Part shown: piece by piece, positions 1 through 8,136 of the stretch
Layout of the letters: the number at the start of each line of letters is the position of its first letter
Numbering within the stretch: the first letter of the stretch is position 1
Source: Lachnospiraceae bacterium
GTDB taxonomy: Bacteria; Bacillota; Clostridia; Lachnospirales; Lachnospiraceae
Length of the DNA: 34,092 nucleotides
Reading direction: 5' to 3'
NCBI GenBank assembly: GCA_017524595.1
Contig: JAFXVI010000061.1
Span: 1 to 34,092 of the forward strand
Notes under the pieces: generated by a model
The model's database searches: none
What the model was told of the DNA's origin: nothing
The model's input: the letters and a program-made list of their open reading frames with translations, nothing else
Program-made: the position numbers and the translations under genes

Positions 1-117
1 AAGAAGGCTCTTGATAAGGGAATCAAGGAAGTTGTTTTTGACAGAGGCGGCTTTATATATCAGGGCAAGATCAAGGCATTGGCAGAGGCGGCAAGAGAAG
101 CCGGCTTAGAATTCTAG
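1..117 (+). CDS. rplR: 50S ribosomal protein L18, C-terminal fragment
   Basis: This is the 3' end of a gene cut by the window edge; 38 codons are visible and end in TAG. The peptide carries the L18 C-terminal signature ([13 protein letters not shown], then [13 protein letters not shown]), which packs against 5S rRNA on the large subunit. It lies 15 nt upstream of rpsE, as expected in the spc operon. The start and most of the protein are outside the window, so length and start cannot be judged. Confidence 0.95.
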   Translation, partial: KKALDKGIKEVVFDRGGFIYQGKIKALAEAAREAGLEF

Positions 118-132
118 GAAGGGAGAAAATAC

Positions 133-642
133 ATGAAACGTACTATCATAGATACAAGCAACATGGAGCTTCAGGAAAAGGTAGTTTCCATTAAGCGAGT
201 AACGAAGGTTGTTAAGGGTGGTCGTAACATGCGCTTTACTGCTCTTGTCGTTGTCGGTGACGGAAACGGCCATGTAGGCGCTGGTCTTGGCAAGGCAACT
301 GAAATCCCTGAGGCGATCCGTAAGGGTAAGGAAGATGCAGCCAAGAGGCTCGTTACGGTAGCTCTTGATGAGAACAACAGTATAACGCATGATTTTTCAG
401 GTAAGTTCGGCGGTGCAAACGTTCTTCTTAAGAGAGCACCCGAAGGTACCGGTGTTATCGCAGGCGGTCCCGCGCGTTCAGTGTGCGAGCTTGCAGGCAT
501 AAAGAATATCCGTACCAAATCACTCGGATCCAACAACAAGCAGAATGTAGTATTGGCTACTATCGAGGCTTTGAGCCAGCTCAAGACTCCCGAAGAAGTA
601 GCTCGTCTTCGCGGCAAGTCCGTTGAAGAAGTTGTAGGCTAA
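133..642 (+). CDS. rpsE: 30S ribosomal protein S5
   Basis: The 169-residue protein matches S5 throughout. The N-terminal part ([19 protein letters not shown]) is the double-stranded-RNA-binding S5 domain with its conserved basic and glycine stretch. The C-terminal domain holds RKGKEDA and the glycine-rich [18 protein letters not shown] segment. S5 sits on the solvent side of the 30S body and takes part in decoding fidelity and translocation. The ATG follows GGGAG at a good distance. Length is normal for the family. It is the second gene seen of the spc operon, 13 nt before rpmD. Confidence 0.98.
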   Translation: MKRTIIDTSNMELQEKVVSIKRVTKVVKGGRNMRFTALVVVGDGNGHVGAGLGKATEIPEAIRKGKEDAAKRLVTVALDENNSITHDFSGKFGGANVLLKRAPEGTGVIAGGPARSVCELAGIKNIRTKSLGSNNKQNVVLATIEALSQLKTPEEVARLRGKSVEEVVG

Positions 643-655
643 GGAGGTTTTAGAA

Positions 656-841
656 ATGGCTGATAAGAAAATCAAGGTTACATTAGTAAAATCACCTATC
701 GGTGCCATTCCCAAGCACAGGGCAACCATAGCAGCTCTTGGACTTAAGAAGACGGGCAGGAGCAATATCCTTCCGGACAATGATGCTGTAAGAGGTATGT
801 GCAAGCAGGTAGGTCACCTGATCAAGGTTGAAGAAGCATAA
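656..841 (+). CDS. rpmD: 50S ribosomal protein L30
   Basis: A 61-residue L30 with the typical opening [26 protein letters not shown] and a closing [17 protein letters not shown]30 is a small single-domain protein of the large subunit; 58-62 residues is the usual bacterial length. The start is set by AAGGAGG about 8 nt upstream. It sits between rpsE and rplO in the standard spc order. Confidence 0.97.
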   Translation: MADKKIKVTLVKSPIGAIPKHRATIAALGLKKTGRSNILPDNDAVRGMCKQVGHLIKVEEA

Positions 842-860
842 TAACAGGAGGAGGTCAGAC

Positions 861-1301
861 ATGGAATTATCGAATTTAAAGCCTGCCGAGGGCTCCAAAC
901 ATAGTGATAATTTTAGAAGAGGACGTGGACACGGCTCGGGCAACGGCAAGACAGCCGGCAAGGGTCATAAAGGTCAGAAGGCTCGTTCAGGCGCACCCAG
1001 GATCGGTTTCGAAGGTGGTCAGATGCCTTTATACAGAAGGATTCCCAAGAGAGGCTTCAAGAACAGGAATACCAAAGAGATCGTAGCCATCAATGTATCG
1101 GCGCTCGAGAAGTTTGAAGACGGCGCTACAGTTACTGTTGAATCTTTGCTTGAGAAGGGTATTGTCAGCAATCCCAAAGACGGCGTCAAGATTCTTGGTA
1201 ACGGTGAACTGACCAAGAAGCTTACGGTTAAGGTGAATGCGTTCTCCGCATCGGCTAAGGAAAAGATTGAAGCTCTTGGTGGAAATGCTGAGGTGATCTA
1301 A
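861..1301 (+). CDS. rplO: 50S ribosomal protein L15
   Basis: A 146-residue L15. The N-terminus [14 protein letters not shown] is followed by the glycine- and arginine-rich extension ([20 protein letters not shown]) that threads into 23S rRNA, then the globular domain ending in [11 protein letters not shown] start at ATG 861 because it follows GGAGGAGG at proper spacing and gives the family N-terminus; the frame is open 33 nt further upstream but that part overlaps rpmD and lacks L15 character. The TAA shares its last base with the secY ATG, suggesting translational coupling. Confidence 0.97.
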   Translation: MELSNLKPAEGSKHSDNFRRGRGHGSGNGKTAGKGHKGQKARSGAPRIGFEGGQMPLYRRIPKRGFKNRNTKEIVAINVSALEKFEDGATVTVESLLEKGIVSNPKDGVKILGNGELTKKLTVKVNAFSASAKEKIEALGGNAEVI

Positions 1302-2614
1302 TGTTCAAAACATTACAGAATGCATTTAAGGTAAAGGAGATAAGACAGAGGCTTATATTTACCTTATTGATGATGATAGTGATAAGGCTTGGATGTCAGC
1401 TTCCGGTTCCGGGCGTTGACAGGGAGTATTTCTCCAACTGGTTTGCACAGCAGACAGGAGATTCCTTCAATTTCATTGATGCCTTTACAGGCGGTTCCTT
1501 CCTGAATATGTCGGTATTCGCCTTAAACATCACACCATACATCACTTCCTCGATCATTATGCAGCTCCTGACTATAGCTATCCCGAAGCTTGAGGAGATG
1601 CAGAAAGAGGGCGAGGATGGAAGAAAGAAGATTGCTTCCATCACACGTTATGTGACCGTAGGACTTGCTCTTATCGAATCGACTGCAATGGCGATCGGTT
1701 TCGGTAATCAGGGACTTCTTGAGAAGTACAACTTCTTAAGCGTTCTTACGGTAATATGTGCTCTCACTGCCGGTTCAGCCTTCCTTATGTGGATAGGTGA
1801 GCAGATAACGGAGAGCGGTATCGGAAACGGTATATCGATAGTACTTACAATAAATATTATTTCAAGGATACCTCAGGACTTCACTTCTCTTTATGCTCAG
1901 TTCATGAAGGATAAGAGCTTTGCGAAGGCATTTATCGCAGGTATTTTGATAGTAGCGATAGTGCTGCTTACGGTAGTTCTTACCGTTATATTAAATGGCG
2001 GTGAGAGAAGGATACCTGTACAGTATGCCAAGAAGGTACAGGGAAGAAAAGTTATGGGCGGTCAGTCGTCACATATACCTCTTAAGGTTAATACAGGCGG
2101 CGTTATACCGATCATCTTTGCTTCGAGCCTTATGCAGCTTCCCGTAGTAATAGCTTCATTCCTTGGAGGCAATCAGCAGGGAGCCTGGGGAACTTTCCTT
2201 CGAATCATGAGCTCGAGGAACTGGTTTAAGAGAGAGAACTGGGTATACTCATTAGGCGCTCTTATATATGTAATACTGGTTATCTTCTTCGCTTACTTCT
2301 ATACTTCGATAACCTTCAATCCGTTGGAGATCGCCGAAAACATGAAGAAGCAGGGCGGATTTGTTCCGGGTATCAGGCCGGGCAAGCCTACCAGTGAATA
2401 TCTCACAAAGATACTTAACTATATAGTATTCATAGGAGCTGTAGGACTTATAATAGTAGCCATCATACCTATCTTCTGTAACGGTATGTTCGGCGCGGAT
2501 GTATCTTTCGGCGGAACCTCACTCATCATTATCGTAGGCGTTATCTTAGAGACGATGAAGCAGGTAGAGTCGATGATGCTTGTAAGGAATTACAAGGGAT
2601 TTCTTGATAATTAA
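1301..2614 (+). CDS. secY: Protein translocase channel subunit SecY
   Basis: A 437-residue polytopic protein forming the pore of the SecYEG channel in the cytoplasmic membrane. About ten hydrophobic segments are visible. Diagnostic stretches include RLGCQLPVPGVD near the first membrane span, FALNITPYITSSIIMQLL in the plug/TM2 region, WIGEQITESGIGNG, the cytosolic loop GGERRIPVQYAKK and the late segment GFVPGIRPGKPT. Length is typical. Its ATG overlaps the rplO stop by one base. A strong hairpin follows the gene before adk. Confidence 0.98.
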   Translation: MFKTLQNAFKVKEIRQRLIFTLLMMIVIRLGCQLPVPGVDREYFSNWFAQQTGDSFNFIDAFTGGSFLNMSVFALNITPYITSSIIMQLLTIAIPKLEEMQKEGEDGRKKIASITRYVTVGLALIESTAMAIGFGNQGLLEKYNFLSVLTVICALTAGSAFLMWIGEQITESGIGNGISIVLTINIISRIPQDFTSLYAQFMKDKSFAKAFIAGILIVAIVLLTVVLTVILNGGERRIPVQYAKKVQGRKVMGGQSSHIPLKVNTGGVIPIIFASSLMQLPVVIASFLGGNQQGAWGTFLRIMSSRNWFKRENWVYSLGALIYVILVIFFAYFYTSITFNPLEIAENMKKQGGFVPGIRPGKPTSEYLTKILNYIVFIGAVGLIIVAIIPIFCNGMFGADVSFGGTSLIIIVGVILETMKQVESMMLVRNYKGFLDN

Positions 2615-2626
2615 GACATTTTAATC

Positions 2627-2670
2627 ACACGCAAAAGACAAGGCTTAAAGGGCCTTGTCTTGACGCGTGT
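2627..2670 (+). promoter_or_regulatory. Long hairpin between secY and adk
   Basis: AAGACAAGGC (2635-2644) pairs perfectly with GCCTTGTCTT (2652-2661) around a 7-nt loop, and ACACGC (2627-2632) pairs with GCGTGT (2665-2670) below a small internal loop. No run of T follows, so it does not look like a normal intrinsic terminator. It could be an mRNA-stability element, a processing site or a regulator of adk translation. The base pairing is seen directly; the role is not known. Confidence 0.6.
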
Positions 2671-2700
2671 TTAGGAGGAACCAAGTCAGGAGGGACCGAT

Positions 2701-3345
2701 ATGAAGATAATAATGCTTGGTGCGCCGGGGGCAGGCAAAGGAACACAGGCAAAGATGATCGCTGAAAGATACGGGATACCGCATGTATCGACGGGTGACA
2801 TTTTCAGGGCAAATATAAAAGAGCAGACTGAACTTGGGATGGAAGCCAAGCAGTATATGGACAAGGGGCTTCTGGTTCCCGACGAACTGACAGTCAAGAT
2901 CCTTCTTGACAGGGTTGCAAAGGACGATTGTAAGAACGGTTACGTGCTTGACGGTTTTCCGAGGACAATACCTCAGGCAGAGGTGCTTGACAAGGCTGTA
3001 GCCGAATTAAATGATAAGCTGGATTACGCTATAAACGTAGAAGTTAAGGATGAGAACATAGTTAAGAGGATGTCAGGACGCAGAGCATGCCTTAAGTGCG
3101 GTGCAACATACCACATCGAGCATATCCCTCCGAAGCAGGAAGGAATATGCGACAAGTGTGGAAGCGAACTGGTACTTCGGGATGATGACAAGCCCGAAAC
3201 GGTCAATAAGCGCCTTAATGTATATCATGAGCAGACACAGCCTCTTATTGATTACTATAATAAAAAGGGAATACTTAAGGAAGTGGACGGCTCGCAGGAT
3301 ATGAAGGATGTATTCAATGCGATAGTCGCTATCCTTGGAGAATAA
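2701..3345 (+). CDS. adk: Adenylate kinase (zinc-binding type)
   Basis: A 214-residue cytosolic enzyme interconverting ATP + AMP and 2 ADP. The P-loop GAPGAGKGTQ starts at about residue 7, followed by the AMP-site DGFPRT near residues 84-89. The LID domain has a four-cysteine zinc knuckle (C130, C133, C150, C153), as in many Gram-positive adenylate kinases. The start ATG is preceded by AGGAGGG; an additional AGGAGG lies 15 nt further upstream. It sits between secY and map, a classic Firmicutes arrangement, overlapping neither. Confidence 0.98.
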   Translation: MKIIMLGAPGAGKGTQAKMIAERYGIPHVSTGDIFRANIKEQTELGMEAKQYMDKGLLVPDELTVKILLDRVAKDDCKNGYVLDGFPRTIPQAEVLDKAVAELNDKLDYAINVEVKDENIVKRMSGRRACLKCGATYHIEHIPPKQEGICDKCGSELVLRDDDKPETVNKRLNVYHEQTQPLIDYYNKKGILKEVDGSQDMKDVFNAIVAILGE

Positions 3346-3347
3346 AC

Positions 3348-4106
3348 ATGGCAGTTACCATTAAGTCTTCACGAGAAATAGATCTCATGCGAGAGGCCGG
3401 TAAGAGACTTGAGTATGTACATGACAGGATGGCTGAGATCATACGCCCCGGTATATCCACATGGGAGATAGATAAATACGGAGAGAGGCTTATACGTGAA
3501 CAGGACTGCGTACCGAACTTTCTCAATTACAACGGGTTTCCGGCTTCGGTATGTGTTTCGGTTAATGAAGAGGTTGTTCACGGGATCCCGAGCAAGGACA
3601 GGATAATAGGCGACGGAGACATTGTAAGTCTTGACTGCGGGCTAATATATAAGGGTTATCATTCGGATGCGGCAAGAACACATGCTGTCGGCAAGGTTGA
3701 TGACCGGGTACTTAAGCTTATGGAGAGAACGAAGCAGGCTTTCTTCGAAGGGATCAAGAAGGCAACCGACGGAGCGCACCTGTATGACATTTCAAACGCC
3801 ATTGCCGATTACATAGAACCTTTTGGTTACGGTATCGTAGAGGCGCTGGTGGGACACGGTATCGGGACCGTACTCCATGAAGATCCGCAGATCCCGAACT
3901 TCAGGCAGCGGCGCAGGGGATTAAAACTCAAAGCAGGTATGACGCTTGCGATAGAGCCCATGATAAACCTTGGAACTGCCGAAGTTGAGTGGCTGGATGA
4001 TGACTGGACGGTAGTTGCGGCAGACGGACTTCCGTCGGCACATTATGAAAACACGATCCTGGTAACGACCGGGGAACCGGAGATTTTAACTTTGGATAGA
4101 TGGTGA
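3348..4106 (+). CDS. map: Type I methionine aminopeptidase
   Basis: A 252-residue metalloenzyme that removes the initiator methionine from nascent proteins. The metal-binding pattern is visible in order: the aspartates in LDCGLIYKGYHSDAART, the histidine in VGHGIGTVLHEDP, and the glutamates in LAIEPM and SAHYENTI. Length matches type I enzymes without an N-terminal extension. It starts 2 nt after the adk stop with GGAG inside the adk end, so the two are likely translationally coupled. Some Firmicutes have a KOW-domain gene between map and infA; none is present here. Confidence 0.97.
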   Translation: MAVTIKSSREIDLMREAGKRLEYVHDRMAEIIRPGISTWEIDKYGERLIREQDCVPNFLNYNGFPASVCVSVNEEVVHGIPSKDRIIGDGDIVSLDCGLIYKGYHSDAARTHAVGKVDDRVLKLMERTKQAFFEGIKKATDGAHLYDISNAIADYIEPFGYGIVEALVGHGIGTVLHEDPQIPNFRQRRRGLKLKAGMTLAIEPMINLGTAEVEWLDDDWTVVAADGLPSAHYENTILVTTGEPEILTLDRW

Positions 4107-4134
4107 TCTTATAGTTGTTTAGAGGAGGAATTTG

Positions 4135-4353
4135 ATGTCAAAGGCAGATGTGATTGAACTTGAAGGAACCGTAATAGAGAAGCTTCCAAACGCGATGTTC
4201 CGCGTTAAGCTTGAGAACGACCATGAAGTTCTTGCGCATATAAGCGGTAAGCTTCGCATGAATTTTATAAGGATCCTTCCCGGCGACAAGGTTACATTGG
4301 AGATGTCTCCCTACGACCTGTCCAAGGGACGCATAATCTGGCGTGATAAATAA
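4135..4353 (+). CDS. infA: Translation initiation factor IF-1
   Basis: A 72-residue OB-fold protein that binds the 30S A site and helps IF-2 and IF-3 during initiation. The sequence shows the canonical [20 protein letters not shown] opening, [19 protein letters not shown], and the ending [11 protein letters not shown] choose ATG 4135 (one codon inside a possible TTG start) because it follows AGAGGAGG at good spacing and gives exactly the usual 72 residues. Confidence 0.98.
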   Translation: MSKADVIELEGTVIEKLPNAMFRVKLENDHEVLAHISGKLRMNFIRILPGDKVTLEMSPYDLSKGRIIWRDK

Positions 4354-4375
4354 ACGCCGCAGGATCAAGTTTTTG

Positions 4376-4404
4376 TTGATATTAAACACAGGTTGTGTTA
4401 ATAT
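4376..4404 (+). promoter_or_regulatory. Near-consensus sigma-A promoter ahead of rpmJ
   Basis: TTGATA (4376-4381) and TAATAT (4399-4404) are separated by exactly 17 nt in an AT-rich spacer between infA and rpmJ. This is the best housekeeping-type promoter in the ribosomal part of the window and would start transcription near 4411. It would let rpmJ and the alpha-operon genes be transcribed independently of the upstream spc genes. The assignment is by consensus only. Confidence 0.65.
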
Positions 4405-4440
4405 ATTAAACGGTCTCTGTATAAGGGACAGGTGTATTCT

Positions 4441-4460
4441 AAAAGTCCTGATGGATTTTT
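4441..4460 (+). promoter_or_regulatory. Attenuator-like hairpin in the rpmJ leader
   Basis: AAAAGTCC (4441-4448) pairs with GGATTTTT (4453-4460) around a TGAT loop, with one G-T pair, and one more T follows at 4461. It lies about 30 nt downstream of the predicted start site and just before the rpmJ Shine-Dalgarno. It could act as a weak attenuator or as a structure shielding the ribosome-binding site. The stem is AU-rich and not very stable. Confidence 0.4.
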
Positions 4461-4479
4461 TGACGAGAGGAGGTTTAAC

Positions 4480-4593
4480 GTGAAGGTTAGATCATCAGTA
4501 AAACCGATTTGCGAAAAATGCAAAGTCATCAAGCGTAAGGGTAAGATCCGCATAATATGCGACAACCCGAAGCACAAACAGCGTCAGGGATGA
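4480..4593 (+). CDS. rpmJ: 50S ribosomal protein L36
   Basis: A 37-residue protein, the normal length of the short L36 form. The peptide [20 protein letters not shown] followed by [14 protein letters not shown] has the zinc-ribbon ligands C-x2-C, C and H of the zinc-binding version. The start is GTG 4480, preceded by GAGGAGG at good spacing; no ATG in this frame would give the family N-terminus. It is the last gene before a long structured spacer leading to rpsM. Confidence 0.96.
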   Translation: MKVRSSVKPICEKCKVIKRKGKIRIICDNPKHKQRQG

Positions 4594-4917
4594 TCAAGAG
4601 ATGAATCTGTGACGCAACAAGCGGCTGAAACAATTTCTTATCCAACCGTCATTTGGATAGGATAGACTCCCGGAATATGACCGGGGGCAGGATAGATAAC
4701 CTGAAAAGTGATTCTTAACGGATTTACGGCGGGTCATCTACAATTGGCACTCACAATGTGGGGCACAACCATGGATGTGATATGAGTATCTACATATTAT
4801 ATCTGTGGTCGATCGGTTCTTGAAGCCGGTCCAGTCAATCAGTAGTAACTGTATCGGACAACTACGCAGGTCTGGGCAGTTATAAGTAACAAGAAACAGA
4901 ATTTGGAGGAAACAAAA
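4594..4917 (+). promoter_or_regulatory. Structured 324-nt leader upstream of rpsM
   Basis: No gene is visible. Several stems can be drawn: CTTATCCAA/TTGGATAGG (4637-4645 with 4653-4661, 9 bp with one G-T); CTCCCGG/CCGGGGG (4667-4673 with 4681-4687, 7 bp with one G-T); CAGG/CCTG (4688-4691 with 4700-4703); GATCGG/CCGGTC (4811-4816 with 4826-4831); and TAACTG/CAGTTA (4846-4851 with 4877-4882). The Shine-Dalgarno GGAGG lies at the 3' end. Position directly before rpsM-rpsK-rpsD is where S4 autoregulates the alpha operon in E. coli, so a ribosomal-protein-binding leader is a reasonable guess. I do not recognise it as a known riboswitch or T-box. Confidence 0.55.
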
Positions 4918-5286
4918 ATGGCTCGTATTTCAGGTGTTGATTTACCAAGAGACAAGCGTGTTGAGATTGGTCTTACCTATGTATATGGTATAGGAAGGCC
5001 CTCAGCGACCAAGATCCTCGCAGCAGCTAAGGTTAATCCCGATACACGCTGCCGTGACCTTACAGATGAAGAGGTTAAGAGGATCAGTGAGATCATCGAG
5101 AAGGATTACCAGGTAGAAGGTGATCTGAGACGTGAAGTTGCTATGAATATCAAGCGTCTTCAGGAGATCGGATGCTACAGGGGTATCCGTCACAGGAAGG
5201 GACTTCCCGTTCGTGGTCAGAAGACCAAGACAAACGCAAGAACGCGTAAGGGTCCGAAGAGAACAGTTGCCGGCAAGAAGAAGTAA
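4918..5286 (+). CDS. rpsM: 30S ribosomal protein S13
   Basis: A 122-residue S13, the standard length. It opens [21 protein letters not shown], has the helix-hairpin-helix-like [16 protein letters not shown], the [22 protein letters not shown] segment, and the basic tail ending in RTVAGKKK that reaches toward the P-site tRNA. I choose ATG 4918 over an in-frame GTG/TTG-type extension because GGAGGAAACAAAA lies directly before it. First gene of the alpha block, 46 nt before rpsK. Confidence 0.98.
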   Translation: MARISGVDLPRDKRVEIGLTYVYGIGRPSATKILAAAKVNPDTRCRDLTDEEVKRISEIIEKDYQVEGDLRREVAMNIKRLQEIGCYRGIRHRKGLPVRGQKTKTNARTRKGPKRTVAGKKK

Positions 5287-5332
5287 GACCGGTATGGTTG
5301 ATTATAAGATTAGAGAAAGTAGGTTAGTTTAA

Positions 5333-5728
5333 ATGGCAAAGAAAGTTGCAAAGAAAGTAACAAAGAAACGTGTCAAGAAAAACGTTGAACGAGGACAGGC
5401 ACATATCCAGTCATCTTTTAATAATACTATAGTAACTATTACAGATGCTGAGGGTAACGCTTTATCATGGGCAAGTGCCGGTGGTCTGGGATTTAGAGGT
5501 TCAAGGAAATCTACTCCGTATGCAGCGCAGATGGCTGCAGAGACAGCTACCAAGGCTGCACTCGTACATGGATTAAAGAGTGTGGATGTTATGGTCAAGG
5601 GTCCCGGTTCGGGCCGTGAGGCAGCTATCCGTGCACTTGCAGCAAACGGACTGGACGTATTAAGTATCAGCGATGTTACTCCGGTACCTCATAACGGATG
5701 CCGTCCGCCCAAGCGCAGAAGGGTATAA
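5333..5728 (+). CDS. rpsK: 30S ribosomal protein S11
   Basis: A 131-residue S11. The lysine-rich N-terminus ([19 protein letters not shown]) is followed by the conserved [18 protein letters not shown] and [19 protein letters not shown], and the protein ends with the invariant [13 protein letters not shown]11 forms part of the platform of the 30S subunit near the E site. The Shine-Dalgarno is weak (AGGTTAG), which is unlike the neighbouring ribosomal genes. Confidence 0.98.
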   Translation: MAKKVAKKVTKKRVKKNVERGQAHIQSSFNNTIVTITDAEGNALSWASAGGLGFRGSRKSTPYAAQMAAETATKAALVHGLKSVDVMVKGPGSGREAAIRALAANGLDVLSISDVTPVPHNGCRPPKRRRV

Positions 5729-5776
5729 TGTAATGAGATAACAGTAACAATAGCCAATGATTAGGAGGAAAAATAG

Positions 5777-6370
5777 ATGGCAGTTAATAGAGTTCCTGTG
5801 CTTAAGAGATGCAGATCACTCGGTCTTGAGCCGATGTATCTGGGTATCGATAAGAAGTCCAAGAGAACATTAACAAGATCAAACAGGAAGATGAGCGAGT
5901 ATGCCCTTCAGCTTCGCGAAAAGCAGAAGGCAAAGTTCATTTACGGCGTTCTTGAGAAGCCTTTCAGGAATTATTACAAGAAGGCTGACAGAATGAAGGG
6001 TATGACCGGTGAGAACCTTATGGTTCTTCTTGAGAGAAGGCTTGACAATGTCATATTCAGGATGACATTTGCAAGGACAAGAAGGGAAGCAAGGCAGATA
6101 GTAGACCATAAGCAGGTTTTGGTTAACGGCAAGTGCATTAACATCCCTTCATATCTTATTAAGACCGGTGATGTTATAGAGATCAAGGAAAAATGCAAAG
6201 GATCACAGAGATATAAGGATATCCTTGAAGTGACGGGAGGAAGATCAGTACCCGCATGGATGGATGTAGATCAGGAGAATCTTAAGGGAGAGATCAAAGC
6301 GCTTCCTACACGCGAAGAGATCGATGTTCCCGTTGATGAGATGCTTATCGTCGAGCTGTATTCTAAGTAA
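5777..6370 (+). CDS. rpsD: 30S ribosomal protein S4 (zinc-free type)
   Basis: A 197-residue S4, a primary 16S rRNA binder and, in several bacteria, a translational repressor of its own operon. The N-terminus MAVNRVPVLKRCRSLGLEP lacks the four-cysteine zinc cluster seen in some S4 proteins, so it belongs to the cysteine-poor type. The S4 RNA-binding domain is at about residues 90-150 (RLDNVIFRMTFARTRREARQ, then VDHKQVLVNGK). AGGAGG precedes the ATG. In Bacillus rpsD is remote; here it sits inside the alpha operon as in E. coli and Clostridia. Confidence 0.98.
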   Translation: MAVNRVPVLKRCRSLGLEPMYLGIDKKSKRTLTRSNRKMSEYALQLREKQKAKFIYGVLEKPFRNYYKKADRMKGMTGENLMVLLERRLDNVIFRMTFARTRREARQIVDHKQVLVNGKCINIPSYLIKTGDVIEIKEKCKGSQRYKDILEVTGGRSVPAWMDVDQENLKGEIKALPTREEIDVPVDEMLIVELYSK

Positions 6371-6411
6371 GCAGCCAAACAACTTATATCTGAAAAAGGA
6401 GGTACTTTGCA

Positions 6412-7371
6412 GTGTTTGATTTTGAAAGACCTAATATTGAGATCGTTGAGATTTCAGAAGACAAGAAGTACGGCAGGTTTGTTGTTGAGCCTCTGGAGAG
6501 AGGATATGGTACTACTCTCGGTAATTCATTAAGAAGGATAATGCTTTCTTCTTTACCCGGAGCAGCGGTAAGTCAGATCAAGGTAGACGGTGTCCTTCAT
6601 GAGTTCAGCTCCATTCCCGGAGTTAAGGAAGATGTTGCCGAGATCATAATGAACATAAAGAGCCTTGCTATCAAGAATAACAGTTCAGGTAATGAGGCAA
6701 GGACGGCGATCATTGATTTTGAAGGTGAAGGCGAAGTTACGGCAGCTGATATCCAGGTGGATCAGGATATCGAGATCATGAATCCGGATCTTCATATCGC
6801 TACATTAAGCGGCGGATCGGACTGCAAGCTGTATATTGAGCTTACCATTACCAAGGGACGCGGTTATCAGGGCGCTGACAAGAATAAGGGTGAGGATCTT
6901 CCTATAGGTGTTATCGCGGTTGATTCGATCTATACACCTGTTGAGAGGGTTAACCTTACGGTTGAGAATACCCGTGTTGGCCAGATAACTGATTTTGACA
7001 AGTTATCACTTGATGTATATACGAACGGTACATTGGCTCCGGATGAGGCAGTAAGTCTTGCAGCCAAGGTATTAAGCGAGCATCTGTCACTCTTCATCGA
7101 TCTTTCTGAAGTTGCCGTTACAGCAGATGTTATGGCTGACAAGGAAGCAGATGACAAAGAAAAGGTGCTTGATATGAACATAGATGAGCTTGAGCTCTCG
7201 GTTCGTTCATACAACTGTCTTAAGAGGGCAGGCATCAATACAGTAGGTGAGCTTACCAATAAGACCAGCGATGATATGATGAAGGTTCGTAACCTTGGAC
7301 GCAAGTCACTTGAAGAAGTACTTGCGAAGCTTAAGGAGCTGGGCCTGCAGCTTAACGTTGGAGATGATTGA
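6412..7371 (+). CDS. rpoA: RNA polymerase alpha subunit
   Basis: A 319-residue protein starting at GTG 6412, nine nt after AAAGGAGG. The N-terminal assembly domain is recognisable from [18 protein letters not shown] and [21 protein letters not shown] short acidic linker (around residues 240-255) leads to the C-terminal domain with [19 protein letters not shown] and [16 protein letters not shown], which contacts UP elements and activators. Alpha dimerises to nucleate core polymerase. It is followed by an unusual spacer of 135 nt with paired hairpins before rplQ. Confidence 0.98.
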   Translation: MFDFERPNIEIVEISEDKKYGRFVVEPLERGYGTTLGNSLRRIMLSSLPGAAVSQIKVDGVLHEFSSIPGVKEDVAEIIMNIKSLAIKNNSSGNEARTAIIDFEGEGEVTAADIQVDQDIEIMNPDLHIATLSGGSDCKLYIELTITKGRGYQGADKNKGEDLPIGVIAVDSIYTPVERVNLTVENTRVGQITDFDKLSLDVYTNGTLAPDEAVSLAAKVLSEHLSLFIDLSEVAVTADVMADKEADDKEKVLDMNIDELELSVRSYNCLKRAGINTVGELTNKTSDDMMKVRNLGRKSLEEVLAKLKELGLQLNVGDD

Positions 7372-7506
7372 TATTGATCATTATAAGACACTGAGCCGGT
7401 AAATCCAAAAGGTACGGCGAGGTGACGCAGCAGTAGTAAATGTGTCATAAATAGGACACTTATTTTCGGCAGTAAGACCAAAAGGCGTGCCGGACAGGAG
7501 GAAGAA
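7372..7506 (+). promoter_or_regulatory. rpoA-rplQ spacer with two similar hairpins
   Basis: Two stem-loops expose the same octamer CCAAAAGG: the first has GCCG (7395-7398) pairing CGGC (7415-7418) with the octamer at 7405-7412, and the second has CGGCA (7467-7471) pairing TGCCG (7488-7492) with the octamer at 7478-7485. A small GTGTC/GACAC stem (7442-7446 with 7455-7459) followed by TTATTTT sits between them. The second hairpin ends just before the rplQ Shine-Dalgarno. This is suggestive of a protein- or RNA-binding leader for rplQ; no function is established. Confidence 0.45.
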
Positions 7507-8043
7507 ATGGCAAAGTATAGAAAGCTTTCAAGAACATCGAGCCAGAGGAAGGCTCTTTTAAGGAATCAGGTAACCAATCTTATCTATCATGGCAAGATCC
7601 GTACTACCGAGGCTAAGGCCAAGGAAGTACAGAAGATCGCAGAAGGCATTATCGCTCTTGCAATAAAGGAGAGGGACAATTACGAGACAGTAACGGTTCA
7701 GGCCAAGGTTCCGCTCAAGGATAAGGACGGCAAGAGAGTTAAGGAAGTAGTTGATGGTAAGAAGGTAACCAAGTTCGATACTGTTGATAAGGAGATCAAG
7801 AAGGATAAGCCTTCAAGGCTCCATGCAAGACGCCAGATGTTAAGGGTTCTTTATCCCATTACCGAGGTTCCTGCTGAGAACGCAGGCAAGAAGAGGAATA
7901 CAAAGAAGGTTGATCTTGTGGCCAAGCTGTTTGATGAGATAGCACCGAAGTATGAGAACCGCAAGGGTGGTTATACAAGGATCATCAAAGTTGGCGAGCG
8001 TAAGGGTGATGCAGCAATGGAAGTCATCCTCGAATTGGTATAA
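7507..8043 (+). CDS. rplQ: 50S ribosomal protein L17 with lineage-type insertion
   Basis: A 178-residue L17; most bacterial L17 proteins are about 115-130 residues. The family core is clear: MAKYRKLSRTSSQRKALLRN, then IRTTEAKAKEVQKIAEGII, then LHARRQMLRVLYP at residues 105-117 and GGYTRIIKVGERKGDAAME. The extra length is a charged, lysine-rich segment of roughly 45 residues (about 56-102) between the first helix bundle and LHARRQ. I believe such insertions are common in Lachnospiraceae. AGGAGGAAGAA precedes the ATG. It is the last gene of the ribosomal cluster. Confidence 0.97.
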   Translation: MAKYRKLSRTSSQRKALLRNQVTNLIYHGKIRTTEAKAKEVQKIAEGIIALAIKERDNYETVTVQAKVPLKDKDGKRVKEVVDGKKVTKFDTVDKEIKKDKPSRLHARRQMLRVLYPITEVPAENAGKKRNTKKVDLVAKLFDEIAPKYENRKGGYTRIIKVGERKGDAAMEVILELV

Positions 8044-8095
8044 GATATCGTGATATGATGATGTCATTTTAAGGAATGTACAATAAAGTACGAAG

Positions 8096-8136
8096 GCCGC
8101 AGGCAATTTCATTATTGCTTGCGGCTTTATATTTTT
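8096..8136 (+). terminator. Intrinsic terminator after rplQ
   Basis: GCCGCAGGCAAT (8096-8107) pairs with ATTGCTTGCGGC (8114-8125), 12 bp with one G-T pair, around a 6-nt loop, and is followed by TTTATATTTTTTATT. This is the most convincing terminator in the window and closes the ribosomal operon. Confidence 0.85.
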
